From contig QEYB01000766.1 in the NCBI GenBank assembly GCA_017562135.1, forward strand, positions 682,001-746,000: DNA of 64,000 nt, written 5' to 3'. Both the position numbers and the translations under genes were made by a program. Positions within the stretch are counted from its first letter, which is position 1, and every line of letters starts with the position of its first letter. The stretch is from Dipylidium caninum. Lineage: Eukaryota > Platyhelminthes > Cestoda > Cyclophyllidea > Dipylidiidae. This document shows positions 23,201 to 35,214 of this stretch, in pieces. Under the pieces are notes generated by a model. It made no database searches and was not told the origin of the DNA. It saw only the letters and a program-made list of their open reading frames with translations.

Positions 23201-26200
23201 ACCCTACAAATGTCTTAACTCAGCCACTTTTAAGTTAGAATGTACTGGTTTGCAAATCCCGAGAGTCCAGGGGGAGGGGATGTCGAGTGCCAAACCAAAC
23301 CTGACCCTCCAAACCAATTCCTAAGGTACAAATATTTCCAAAGGAATTTATACTTAAAATAACTGCATGAAACAAGGCACGTTGGGATGAGGTAAATAAG
23401 ATAGTTGATTAAAATAGGAAAATGCCGCAGACTTGTATCGAATTAAAAAAGGCCAACCTTTCTGTCACTTGCTGCAGCTGAAAAGTAGCCATGGCAAAAG
23501 AAATTTTTAAGGAAAATAAAAAAATACGCGAGGAAATACGGTTGCTGCCGATAGGGAATCAGAGATTCAGGCGCTGCCGGATATATTTCTAGAGTTTTCT
23601 GAATAGAGAAGGATGCGGGTTTAAAATGACGATTTTTGTGCCGTAGGGAACCATGGCGCTTCTTAACGGTTAAGAATTTGGAGTAGTGTGAAAAAAATTT
23701 CATAAGTAGTACGGACTATCACCAAATGGATGATAATGTTGAAAAAAGCGACAGCCAAAACGTTGACATACAATGAGCCGACTGGTGAAAGAAGTACACA
23801 ATAACCCTGAGGTTGTGTCACTCAGACTTTTACGGATTTTCACAGTTAAAAGCCCGAGTTTTCAGAAATCTAACCACATGAGAGTCTAATCGAGGTCATT
23901 TCATAGCTCAAACACACAAGCCAAAAACGCCTTACTCCGTTTTGCCATCCGTTCTTGAGGAAGAACACGGCATTCAAGAATTAAGGTACTCAACCAGGCC
24001 ATCACGATAGGTAGAATGAGCACAGTGTAGCACAAACCAGCACTTTGACGTTGAGGCGAAAACTAAAAGCATATAAGAAACAACAAACTGGCAAAATTAT
24101 CTCGTACGTTATTGGAGGCACATTTAAGTCTCAGGATCTCGTGAATGAGCCCATAGATGTTATTTACACACCTTTTAATATGGAGCTAATGAATTAGGTC
24201 GGAAGAGGTAATTTAAGGCTCATAATCAGTATAAAAAATCAAAACGCAAAATGACAAGGATTATGATAATCAGGAAAGTGCTCAGACATCGAGTCAGTAA
24301 ATAAGAAACAGGTTACAAATAAATGATCGCTCACTGTGAACATAGCGCACTTTACAATCATATATGTTGTTGCAGCGGTGGTCGATAACTAAAAAAGAAA
24401 AAAAGACTTTAACCTCGGGCAAAATTTTTAACAACAAAATTCAAGGAAACTGACAACTAAGCTATCTCCATTACTTCACCGTCCCAACCACAGTATCAGG
24501 CGCGTCAAGATTACGCCGCAAAATAAATTTGTGATCAATCTGGTATTTCATGTGCAGGTATTTAACAAGCGAAGACTAATAGATTTGGAATCAGTTTCCC
24601 TGAGATGATAAAGGAGGTAAATAAATATTGATGATGTAGGGTCCAAAAAAGCCACGGCAGAGGAATGAACACGTGGGAGGACATTATCAGATAATATTGC
24701 TGGGAAAGACTGAGGTGTTAAATTAGAAAATTATCTGGATAATCAATGAATCAAACATTGAACAATTCATTTAATGAGCACAAATTGTAGCTCATAATAA
24801 TATGCAGCCTTTTTTACAATTCTACTTTCGCACAGTTTATATCTATTGTCAGTGCTCAATTGGTCAGGTTAGAATGAGTACAGATCATGCCTGTTTCCAC
24901 AAAATCATACACTTTTATCACTATAAAATGTTATTTACTGTAAAAAGCAGTAAGACTGTAAAAACTGTAGAAAAGCTAACCACAGAAGGCCATCGACGGC
25001 TTGTCCTGAAGGCCCCGTACGCCACTTCGAGTAAAAAGAAGCGGCCTAAAGAGATAATCTACGAGTAAAGTACGGAGAATTAGCAAGAACATATGTGAAG
25101 GGGAGGATGATACGGCTCTTTTATGATCTACATTCTCAAGTGACAGTCACCTCAAGGTTGTCAAATATCGAGAAACAAGGTCTCATTAAATTCAACAATA
25201 AGCATACCTGAATATCAAAAAGACTCGTGTTAAATTTTAGGTTGATGACTTCTTCTTTAATTTGCTCGGCAAAATTCCCGAGAGTCTGTACAATAGAGAA
25301 AAACAAAAGTCTTTACTTCCCTCTTAGGATACATTTAGTATATCCGTGCCAAGAAGCATGGAATAAGTTATCGGTGGATTTTACTATTTACTTAAGACAC
25401 GAAAATACTTACTCACAAACAAACAAAACTGTCCGTTGAGATAAACACAATGAGGCCTAGATTTCGTCACACCCAACTAAGAGGTTTGTAGCATTTTAAT
25501 GTAAAGTGATCAATTAGTTGCCAACATCTTGTAACGGTTACGGAGAATATACGTATAATAGAAACAAATTTGAGGCAGAAGCATACAGCTCAAAGACATA
25601 CCCGAACGTAAACCAACCAGAGAGCAACGATAAGAACCAACTCAAAGAGAATGAAGAGGAGAAGTGTTCTTCGTACAGGTGAGGTACGTTGTTCATCGGG
25701 AAGACCCTCAATGGCAGAAGCTGCCAAATCGATGCTTGCATATGAAGAAAATAAGCATATTATATTAATAAAACGACCAGTGAAATAAAACCAGAACATA
25801 GTTTACTACTAAAATGTCGTGCATTAAAACAATGCAAAGTTCGGGGTTTAACATAATGGACAAAATGAAGTAGAGAGAATGTGAGCGAATAAACATACTC
25901 TGACGTCCCAAAAGGCCGGCCTCCATGGTCGAGTCTTGAAGACCGATCTTTATGATAAAGCGAAGGGGACAAATAATTTTCTCGAGACGAAGTCAAAATA
26001 GAAATAAGATACTACTACTGTAAGAGACTGATTGGCATTGCCATTACTGAAAATGTAAATGCATTGGTTGACTACGAATCATTTATGTATGGGGCTGATT
26101 ACAAAGTTAAAATACGAAAGGGCAGGTAAAATACAATTCAACAGTTGTACAGTATTAGGCTCGGATAACAATAGACCTTTGAGTAAATATGTGAATGCTT

Positions 26201-27979
26201 GAATGCAATGCTATGCATTCGACCATATATAGAAAAGCACCTTCACTCATCGCCAAAACTGCCCAGGGTCCTCATCTGTTGGCGAGTTATTTGAATAGTC
26301 CTCCCAACCCATCGACAAAACCAAACAAACGTATTGATATAAGTACCGCCTTTTAGTCCACAAGCAATTTGTTTTATAAGGATTGGCCGTCTAGACTTTT
26401 AATAACAAGGCGTGGCTTTTATGGTGGATTGCAATGACCACCATTTTGAATTTAAGCGCCTCGCGCGAGGAATATCTGTATATTTGGAGTTGCGATCTTA
26501 AAGCATCCTTAATCCAGCTTTGCCTAAAGAGGGAATGATTGTTTTGCGTTTGGGTTCTTTGATTTTTTATGAGCTGACGCTCGAGAGTGGGGACTCAGGT
26601 TATATGAACCTCCCAGTAACTCCTTGCTCCTGCACAATCGTTATGTCCTGTAAGATGCTAAATCGAAACGGGTAACAGGGCTTTCTTTAATGCAATCTAT
26701 TACTCTCATATTATCGAGGAAAGTGTCGGTGAAAAAATATACACAGCCACATAGCGGCAAAAGGCTGCTTAATAAGGTCACTTCCCTCCGTCCTGAAGCC
26801 GCCATCCGTCGCATAGCAATTGACTTCATTTTAGCTCACCGAAGTTCAGGCCATTTTGAACAATACTATTTTACAGTACACCAATATGTGTATATTCCTA
26901 TATTTAATTGTGATACTATACGTCTGCACTTATTCTCCACTGAATGATGGTCTATCATATTCACGTTTCTTCCGATTGGGGCTTATATGTCAACGCAAAC
27001 CTAGTGTCGTCTTCTTCTTAATTCTTATATGTTATTCAGATTTCAAACACCCTCTGCTAGTACTTCATTTAGGTCGCATATTGCCAACGGAACTGGGGCT
27101 CCTATTAGATTCCGCAATCTATCCAATTATCTTCTTCCGCTTTATTCATTCTTCACCTAGGAACTGTAGATCCGTTGGGTTAATTCGTGTTAAAAAATCA
27201 CCTTATGTCTTCACCAGTATTTCCGACAAATCCTTCTCCGTGGAATGCGTAAGGCAAGTTCTTATTTCATTTGTTGCAAGTCAGATTGCTAAATATCAAT
27301 GATTACCCCATTCCGCTTACTAACTATTTCTGGATGGCCCACGCTTCCGCCTTGAAGTTTCTGCCCTGTGAGGAGTCATCAAATTAAACGCATCAAATTA
27401 TAATATCGGCACAATTCGAGCACTGGAACGTGCACTATTTCTTCAACCTGGACTTGTCAGTAGACAAAATGACTGCTCCTGAGTCACTTGAGGCTTTAAG
27501 GGCGTGAGGACTTTTGATATTTTCCCAGAAAGCTAGAAAAGTTAGTGTTGATACCGATTAGGCACCTGAAATTCCCAAATGCATGCTTCACATACCGAGA
27601 AGTGGGGACTTTGAAAGTGACGGGAAACAAAGCGAAAGTATTGCCTCCAGTAAGTTTCTACCAATATTAAAGCCTCTTCATCAGCACAACCACACCGTTT
27701 TGCATGCACTGTGGTCCTCAACTTTGCTTGACTAGTACGACTATGCGCATTAGGACAAACTTACCGTTTTCATAGGCCTGTAGTATCCACACGAGGAGCA
27801 TATAATTTGGCGTATTCATTGAAGTCTCCTGGCTTGATTTGGACGTCTGTGGTGTTTTTTTTTTCTCTCGGGTCTATTAGGCGAGCACTTGATTGGCTGA
27901 AATTTCGCTCTTTACCTCCGCCGTGATTGTTGCTCGAGGCAAAATACTTGGGCAGGTCGTAGAGAGTCTTCAAAGCCAT
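17213..27979 (-). CDS. STARD3: STARD3/MLN64-like late-endosomal sterol transfer protein (MENTAL + START)
   Basis: Minus-strand exons in transcript order: 27916..27979 (ATG), 25899..25980, 25602..25734, 25208..25285, possibly 25074..25134, 24939..25045, 23936..24062, one unfound exon, 22736..22859, 21615..21694, 21158..21319, 19167..19262, 19006..19088, 18523..18627, 18089..18173 and 17213..17368 (stop TAA). The MENTAL domain carries VRRTLLLFILFELVLIVALW, then further helices including LPIVMAWLSTLILECRVLPQE. The START domain runs from PRISSISLQGFSHKVF through PLWNSAITSARFLQ, SVTKEVLGGLIKPRDFV and GVCHLVFITCVDLKG. In vertebrates the MENTAL helices anchor the protein in late endosomes and the START domain moves sterol at ER contacts. 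Phase bookkeeping requires a missing piece of length 2 mod 3 between 23936 and 22859. The first-exon assignment is phase-consistent (GGA G / AA AAT) after a 1.9-kb intron, but less certain than the rest. Confidence 0.88.
20037..20594 (+). mobile_element. Degraded mariner-type (DD34D) transposase fragment
   Basis: The + strand carries mariner signatures in order but in different frames: FLDKIITCDGK then a stop in place of the usual Trp (20037), VVTILWDAQGV (about 20147), HPGETVELM (20182), LNDDHMK (about 20300), LPNPPHSLDIYPNDYCFF (about 20365) and SHKSWQKVMDAPGSYLN plus stop (20541-20594). At least four frame changes and several stops make it inactive. It covers roughly the catalytic and C-terminal half of a transposase; I found no N-terminal half or terminal inverted repeats. 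It lies inside the STARD3 intron between exons 21158 and 19262, antisense to that gene. Confidence 0.85.
26856..27302 (+). other. 148-codon AT-rich ORF antisense within STARD3 intron 1
   Basis: This is the longest open frame in the AT-rich interval 25.9-27.9 kb. It starts with ATG and encodes a hydrophobic, Leu/Ile/Phe-rich peptide (for example MCIFLYLIVILYVC) without recognisable domain motifs. The composition is what pyrimidine-rich DNA gives by chance. I list it because of its length and cannot assign a function. Confidence 0.15.
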
Positions 27980-30900
27980 GGTAAAAACCTACTAGACCGA
28001 TGTGGCGAGCTATTGGTGATAAGAGGGGAGAGAAAAGTGAAAGTTTGTCGGTGTAGCCACCCGTGAGTCTCGGCTGTGGTGGACTAAGGCGTCTAGCCGG
28101 TGGCACTGCAGCGCGTCGATGCCTGCAGAGAGGGAGGCTTCGAGATTGCAGCGTGTTTATCATTAGATGGAGGAGTTCAATCTGGAGGAGCAGGCTTTCA
28201 CGAGCTCTGTGCAAATTACCTTCACGAGGCCTGTCATTCTTGGCATCTCCGGCACTTGACCTGCTTCAAAGGAGAATGTCGCTTGTTTTAAATTAAACCG
28301 ACTTTTGTAGTTTTTTGCGCCAAATAAAACCACCCAATTGAGTAGAAAAATTTATGTGGTTGGCTCAGGACTTGCATAATTAGTAATTTATATTCAATAT
28401 AAATTATTTCCATCGCGCATTTTATGCATTATAAACAGCGTTTTTATTGCATCTGATCCCATAAAATATGACCATGTAGCCAAACTGAGTTATAACTTGG
28501 TCTAATCGTTTCACCGGCTCCTCTAAGTTAAGTGGCACCAGTACGCATTACTTGGGCCACCTTTGAGGCATTTCCTTTCCCCAGACTGAAGACAAAAGAG
28601 AAAACCTGAAGCGGGCCTGTGTGAGAGTGAAGGTAGTGAGCAGTGCGGCGACGGTCTCCGCCAGTTATTCACTCAGTGCCTCTACGTTTATTCTCATTCT
28701 CTCCCGGCGACTGTGAATCATGTTTGAGCATGGGGAAAGCGGGGACGCGCGCGAGTCCACACGGCATGTCTCCTCCTCCCCTTCTCCCCCCCCCTCTCTT
28801 CTCCCCTCCCAACCGCCTCTGAAGACGCCGTCCGCTTCCTCGCCCCTCGATGCCTTGGTTTGGGGCGGCATCAGGAGAAGTGGATTTATGCCCGCTTGCC
28901 TCTTTGGCTCTGGGTGCGTGTCTCTGCACTGTTCTTACGCTGGAAAGTCTCTGGCTGTCAGGGGTGAATGAGAAGCCCGATGTCGTCTGTTGGGAGAAGA
29001 TCCGACTCCTTCACTCCTCAATGCTTGTACCTTCACGCAAAAGCCACGTGCCTTAGTGGATATTCACTGGTTAGAGGCCTTGTATTTCAGAAATTTCACT
29101 TTGTTTTCGTGGGACGCGCACATTCTCCGCAAGCCAGGAATTGCCCGGCTTTCGCCTCGCTGAGCGGAGTCCGACAGTCACTTGGGGATTTTGGGCCATG
29201 CTGAATATAATTCCATCTTTTTCAACAAGGTTGGTGTAATTAACTCTAGGACCGGAAAAGATAAAAGGACACCTTTAATTGAAGTCGGAAGTTCCCCCGG
29301 GCAGACTTCTTGTAAAGCGCAGTTTGCTTGACATTCGATGATCCGTTGACCTTCGAAGGGACACTGACCGCGGACACGGGCGTGTGCGCTGACCGGCGAG
29401 GCGTCGGGGAGAAAACCTTCAGTCGCACCGACTGCCAAACCCCCCGAAGTCGATGTGATGAGCTGCCAAGTCAAGACGGCATGGGAAAGTTTAGGGTGTA
29501 CGTCGGATGGAAGAGCATGAATTCCACTTTACATGCCTCACTTGAGGCAAACGCGAGGGCAGCGCCACTATCCTTGAATTTCGTGGATTATGACATTGCC
29601 CAAGCTCCTGCTGCATTGCGCCGATTTCCGCGATGTTGGAGCACCTGCCAACCCCTCCTCGACGCTACTGATGTCGGCGGATTTTTTGCACTTCCTTAAG
29701 GAACGAGCGTATTCTTGGTGGCGAGCAACACTTATGCCAACGTGAAGAGCTAACAACGGAGACTTAACTGCAAAGATCCCTTGGGAAAGAGGGAAAGAGG
29801 CTAGGGCTCGGCCCATCCCTCGAAGAAATGAAGTTTCCTGGGCTCAGTTGTCCTTCTGCTCATTCGAGGGGCGCTCGACTGTCTCCCTCGCAAGGAATTC
29901 TCTCTCCTGGGTGCTTTCGTCTACTCAGTGGCAGACACACACAAATCGTGACTGCTCACGCCGGTCCGGCAAACTCGCACTGAGGCAAGTGAGCCCCATT
30001 CGCTCAACTTAGATGGTGTCATCGTCCTAAACGTGCTTCTGTCGCGCCGTGACAACACACACGCCACATACGAGACATGCGAGCGGCCGTCCTCCGAATG
30101 GCCACTCGCCTGTTCTTGACCCGGGTCTTTTGTCCCTTCCTTGGCCTTCGCGTCACACCCGCAAGCGCGCTCCTCCCCATGGACGGACCTTTCGCCGAGG
30201 CGCAGGGCTGCTTCGAGGCAGAGATCTCCCCTAAAAGTGAGAGTCATTTTCTAATAAATGGACTTCCAACTGGGCATGACGTGGCGTCCACAATGATTCT
30301 GGAAAAGCGGTTTGTGTACGTAAAGCATAATCTGAGGTGGTATGAACAAAAGTCGCTTCTCGTGTGTTGTCATGAGTCGAAGCGGCAACAAATCGGGTCT
30401 GTGCTGATCTGCCGCACGAGAAGGAATTTCCTAATGGGCGGCATGGTGAGGATCTCAGCTCTCCAAATTTATTCCCTGTGGCGCGATTACACGGGAGGGT
30501 TGAGGATGGAGTCGGCTGACACGGAGTGACCATTGCTACTCGAGTTGTCCGAGTGATCCCATCGCGGCGTGGCCAAGCGCAGTGTTCGTGGCGCTCTCGC
30601 AACAGACGTGGGCGTCCACTGCGTTGGTCGGTGTCTTCTGCGCGTCAGTCGACATCTCGCGGAGCGCTAAGCTGCCAGCCAACAGCGTCCAGCGCACCAT
30701 CGTCCATTGTAGTTAGAGCAGGGACATCTTTACCGCCGCAAGGGATGGTTTTTCTCACAGCCTTAAACAGGGGGATGAGTGGGCTTGAATCAATTGCCCC
30801 AAAGGATTTCTCGTGTTTCGGTAAAACATTCTCTCCTTTGAACGAATGGACAATAACAGATGCTCGAGTTGCCCCCCTTTGTCCGCCAAAAGCTCTTCCG

Positions 30901-31946
30901 AGCGCACGCCACTTCCGGCTCGCGCCCATTCGGTCCGGGTATTCCCGCAATGGGGTACAGGGATGAGTTCTTCCATTAAACCATCTTAAGGATTGAAACC
31001 CTTTCTTATTTAACGGTATTTTTCGCTGTCGACTTCTGGGCGTGGGAGATGCACCTGACCGAGAGGGAAGGAGGCGAGGCGGAACTGCCTGCGCAGTTCG
31101 GCTAAGTGAAAATGACATTCTGCGGAAGCGGTAGAAGCCGCCGCCCACGCGTCTTCCACGCGAGCAGTCGAGTCAACCGGCTCCGCCTCCCACTTGGAGT
31201 GAATCTTCGAGGCCGTTCTTCATGGGAGGTAGGACGAGTCGAACAGCCTTGGACGTGCGGGCCACGCGGAAGATGTACCGTCTCGTAGGAACACCTCTAA
31301 CACTCGACGTGCGTTGGAATTGTCAAAGAATTCCAACAGAAAAGGATTCTTCTCAGAGACATCAGTGATTCATGCACGCGATTAAGAGAGAAGCGGAAAC
31401 GAGGCCTGACGGCGACTTGATGGCGAATGCCGACGTTAAATATGGGGGAGATTTTTTTGCCCCATTGCGTGATGGAGTCTTTCGAAGTCGGGAAAAAGCG
31501 TCTTTGTCAAATGGACGGCAACTTTGTGGCCAAAGTGACGACCTTGACACGAGTAGCCACATGGGGCGTCTCCCCTCACGAGAGGCATTTTTTGTGCGCT
31601 GACAGAAGATGGTGTCCTGAAGTCAGCTGCCCTCACTTTTGGAGCTTCATACGCGGGTTAAAGGCTTAGTGCCCACTGGTGGCAAGTAACGACACGCTGG
31701 CGAAAAGACAGGTTAGTGCCACCTCTGTGAGTAAACGAACACACACATACACACACACACACACGCTCAACCACACGCGATTGTTCACTTGAATTTCACG
31801 CGGGCTGAACACTAGCACCCAAAGATGGCGGTGGAGGCTACTGTAGTGGTGGCTAATCACGAGAGCAACATCCACATGATGAGGACGCTCGCCGCTGAGC
31901 GATCGGTTTCATTGTCTCACACGGAAGCTGCAGCGACGCCACATCC
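27980..31946. other. Intergenic region STARD3 to four-TM gene
   Basis: This 4-kb stretch separates divergently transcribed genes, STARD3 (-) and the four-helix protein (+). It holds GC-rich incidental ORFs on both strands, a CA repeat at 31740-31764 and no recognisable coding exon. The first few hundred bases should contain the STARD3 promoter. The STARD3 ATG lies in a strong context (ACCATGG). Confidence 0.5.
31740..31764. repeat. (CA)n microsatellite
   Basis: A run of alternating CA with one interruption lies about 180 bp upstream of the four-TM gene start. Confidence 0.9.
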
Positions 31947-32534
31947 ATGGAGCACACTGCACAAACCAAGCAATTCTTCCTGCGTGTACACTACATCTTC
32001 CTCAGTCTGGTCTTTCTCGGCCTGGCCTCCGTTGTCATCCACTTGGAGATGACCGTCGGGACACCCTACGCCATCGGCTACTGGAACGGGGCCCTGGCGG
32101 CGCTCTCGGCCCTTGCCGTGCTCGCCGCGGCCGTCTTCGTCATCCCGCGGATCCTCGTAATCCTCCTCAGCGTCAACTTGCTCACCATCCTGGCCTCCAT
32201 CATTGCTGCCCTCACCTCTCTGCAGACACGGGGCGAGCGTCACCTACCCTCGCACTGGGTGTGTCTGGGCATACTCGTGTGCTCCATCTACTCTGTCGCC
32301 ATTATCCTCGTCAACCACGTGGTGATTGTGGAGGACTTGAGACGGCGAGACGCGACACTTATCGTGTCCCAACAGGAGTCCTCACCGCCACACCAGTGCA
32401 TTCAACCTCCCGATGGTTTCGTTTTGCCGGGCGAAGTGCCCTGTCTGCCGGAGTACGAGAATCTCTCCGACCCGCCCTCCTATCGAGAGGCTGTCGACGG
32501 CCCCGTCAATAAGACTGGCCCCGACGGTCTCTAG
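31947..32534 (+). CDS. Four-transmembrane protein with C-terminal PPxY motif
   Basis: Single-exon ORF of 195 aa with an ATG in good context (CCATGG). Four hydrophobic segments lie at about residues 13-34, 46-64, 68-90 and 103-125. The short cytosolic N-terminus has no signal peptide. The tail of about 65 residues holds LPEYENL and DPPSYREAV, a PPxY motif of the kind that binds WW domains of NEDD4-type ubiquitin ligases. The topology resembles MARVEL/MS4A/LAPTM-like tetraspanning proteins, but I recognise no diagnostic family motif, so no symbol is given. Strong hydrophobic periodicity and a clean charged tail argue for a true protein. An ATG at 31825 in another frame opens a 75-codon frame that overlaps the start. 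No AATAAA is seen soon after the stop. Confidence 0.75.
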   Translation: MEHTAQTKQFFLRVHYIFLSLVFLGLASVVIHLEMTVGTPYAIGYWNGALAALSALAVLAAAVFVIPRILVILLSVNLLTILASIIAALTSLQTRGERHLPSHWVCLGILVCSIYSVAIILVNHVVIVEDLRRRDATLIVSQQESSPPHQCIQPPDGFVLPGEVPCLPEYENLSDPPSYREAVDGPVNKTGPDGL

Positions 32535-33196
32535 CTCGTTCACCCCGTCTTGTAAATACCCGTCCTTTCGGACAACGCTGAAGCCCTCTCCAATCATCCT
32601 GAGGTAACCCTGCAAAACACCTTTTTCGGTTTCTCCTTCATAAAGGCCTCCTTGCAGTAGTAACATAAAATCCTTCATCCACGTCGCATGGGGCCTGCTT
32701 CGTTGAGCCACAGAGAGAAGAGTGGGCGCTGTTAGGGGCAATAACCGTTAGCCCTTATCGTAACGTACTGCTGAGGAGGTGAGTTCTACGGGCTCATTTT
32801 TCCTACTTTCGAGTGGATGACTGTAAAATCATATGCTCAAACACGCGCAGGCACACACATCGCTCAACGCCGCTCAAGTGAGCGACCTCAGCTGGGGCTA
32901 ACGGGGCTGGAGCTCAAAGGCATTTTTATTGACTTTTCTACTTTACGACAATTCATTTAGATTTGTGGTTTCCCTCGACTCCACCTGGTGTCAGGAATCA
33001 ACTTTACTGTGTTGAGGTGATATTTGTGCTACGGAGAAAATCGCCTCGGGCACACCTTTTAGCCCTCCAGCGCCAGACCTGGGGCGTCGTGGACACCACT
33101 CCGGTGCGTTTGGTTAACGCTGAGCCTAAGCCTTTTGCCTCCTACCACTTGTCATGGTGACCACTTTGTTCGCCCAGAAATGAAGTCGTCGAGCTT

Positions 33197-33226
33197 GGGG
33201 GGGAGGCGGGAGGCGGGAGGAGGGGG
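33197..33226. repeat. GGGAGGC minisatellite
   Basis: Tandem GGGAGGC units follow a seven-G run. The G-runs could form a G-quadruplex on the + strand. The same unit recurs near 35190. Confidence 0.8.
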
Positions 33227-34574
33227 AATCAATCACATTGGAACAGGGGAAATGTCGCCTGAGGATTTTAAGTGATTAGTGGAAATCATTTGATCTCCTA
33301 ACGGGTCATGCGACGTATTTTTACGTCTGAGAACATGGGAATCCTTGAAAATCAGCGGTGGAAGCGAGGCCTCCTTCCTGCACTTCTCCTCCGCGCCCTC
33401 CGCTCCCCGTGAAGAGAAAAGCTTGAAATTGCAGAAGTAGTGCATTGGTGGTCTCGAGCAAACACGAAACTGCGGTCGAAGTGATAAAATCAGCCGCGGA
33501 TTAACCAGCAGGAGAACAGGAGATCACGACATTCTGATGTGGTAAGTTATGGCGAAAAGTAGATTTGGCAGGACACTCGGACTCCATAAAAAGTGGCCGT
33601 TCAATCGACAGGTTTCCCTCGAACAAATGAATTATAATTCATTCAAGTTTAACCGAAATGTGTCTACGTGAATCCCCCAGAGGAAAGGGTGGGAGGCGGT
33701 TGACAGTTGTCAATTATTAACAGGCCGTCCCTTTAGGTCCTCACTTTCGTATTTTCCCACTTCAAATGGTGTCGCCCCACGAGTTGGCACCGCCTCGCCC
33801 GTTCGATGTCATGCACTCCTGTCGCATGCGGACGATGCCGGCCGGAGACAAGCGGGAGGCTTGCCCCCTGACGGGCGTGTGAAGTCCTCTTCGCGCGGGG
33901 TATTCACCTCGCTGAACGTCTCGTCGGAGTGGGGAAAAACACCGCTCCTTTCCGGACATAATAACTTCGATGAGCTCCAAAGTGGTTGTTAACAACGAAT
34001 CTGCCAGGTTTCTCCCAACGCGATGGTGCACGGCCGAGATGTTGAGTGGAGTGCACCAGTAGCTGCACAGACGCCCTCGTCTTGCTGCGCCCTCTCAAAC
34101 CGTGCCACACCTTTTCCCACGCTGCCGGGGTAACAACTCGAGAGTCACGATAGTCCCTGCAACGCCCCTCGACGTGTGTGACGGACTGGAAGTTGCCCGG
34201 CACTCTTTATTCCTGTTTGGCGAACGTCTGTAACCTCGGCCAGAGTTAACTTCCCGTCCGCCCATTCACCCCTGTGCCTTCAACTCGCTCTACACACGGG
34301 TGGAGCGGTTGATGTCTCGTGAAGGCCGGCGGGAAAACCTGTCAGCCGACTACAACTGTAAGATCAAATCGTCCTCTTTTCATCGAGTAAACTGCGAAAG
34401 TAGGCTTTGTGGACAGACTGTCTTCCCGTGAACAACTTTGATTTGGTGGTGTGAGTGAAACCGAATCCTTTGTCGTTGGCCTAAGCAGTGACTTCAGGCT
34501 GTTTGCGCGAAGGCCTGAGGACATGTGCTAATGAGCGTTTCACATCCTGGTTAGAGAAAAAGCAACCTCCTGCC

Positions 34575-34600
34575 GCCCCCCCCCCGCCCCCCCCCCTCCT
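34575..34600. repeat. C-rich tract
   Basis: Two runs of nine to ten C separated by a single G; the minus strand is a G-quadruplex candidate. Confidence 0.85.
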
Positions 34601-35183
34601 AAAGGCACTGGTGCTTAGAGAAGGTGTGGAAGGCTGACGCGCAATCCAGGCGCTGTGAGAGCGTCTCGCCATCCCCGTGACGCGACCATTGCTGGCTTTC
34701 AGACTTTGCCACATTCAAATAAGGGCAAGTCGTCTACCTGTAACATTTCACTTTATTTGATTCAAAACCTTCAGGGCGTCGTGTTGGTTTTAGAAACGTG
34801 TACACTGTCGGCAAGACCGCAGAAAGCACCTAAACGGTTGCTTGACAGCCTCACGTCGTGAAGATTGCGGTGCCGGGGGAGGGTGGAGGGAGGAGATGAG
34901 AGTGAGTGAGGCCGTGTGCTGCCAAGTGGTTTTAGCCTGTCGCGTCGGTTAACGCATTCGTGTCAGGCACTGGTTCCGCCCGATGCTCCCTTTCCCCTTT
35001 GCCCCGGGGAGTTAACCTCAGACCATGTTAATCATTAAGGACAGACGTGCACCAGGCGTGGAGAAGACGAGGCGTGGTGGCCAAACGCAACTTCGCGGCA
35101 TGAGAAGGAGCAACTGACAAGGATAACGTGAAGCAGAGAGGACATCAATCCAAATTAAGTCGACACATGGGACGAAAGGGCCA

Positions 35184-35214
35184 CGGGAGGCGGGTGGCGG
35201 GAGGCGGGAGGCGG
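35184..35214. repeat. GGGAGGC/GGGTGGC minisatellite
   Basis: Four tandem units of seven bases, the same unit as the array at 33197, with one A-to-T variant. Confidence 0.8.

Noticed and set aside
27770..27979. 69-aa minus-strand ORF as an independent gene
   Set aside because: Its first 64 nt fit as the STARD3 first exon in phase, with a GT donor at 27915. The remainder reads through A-runs and looks intronic.
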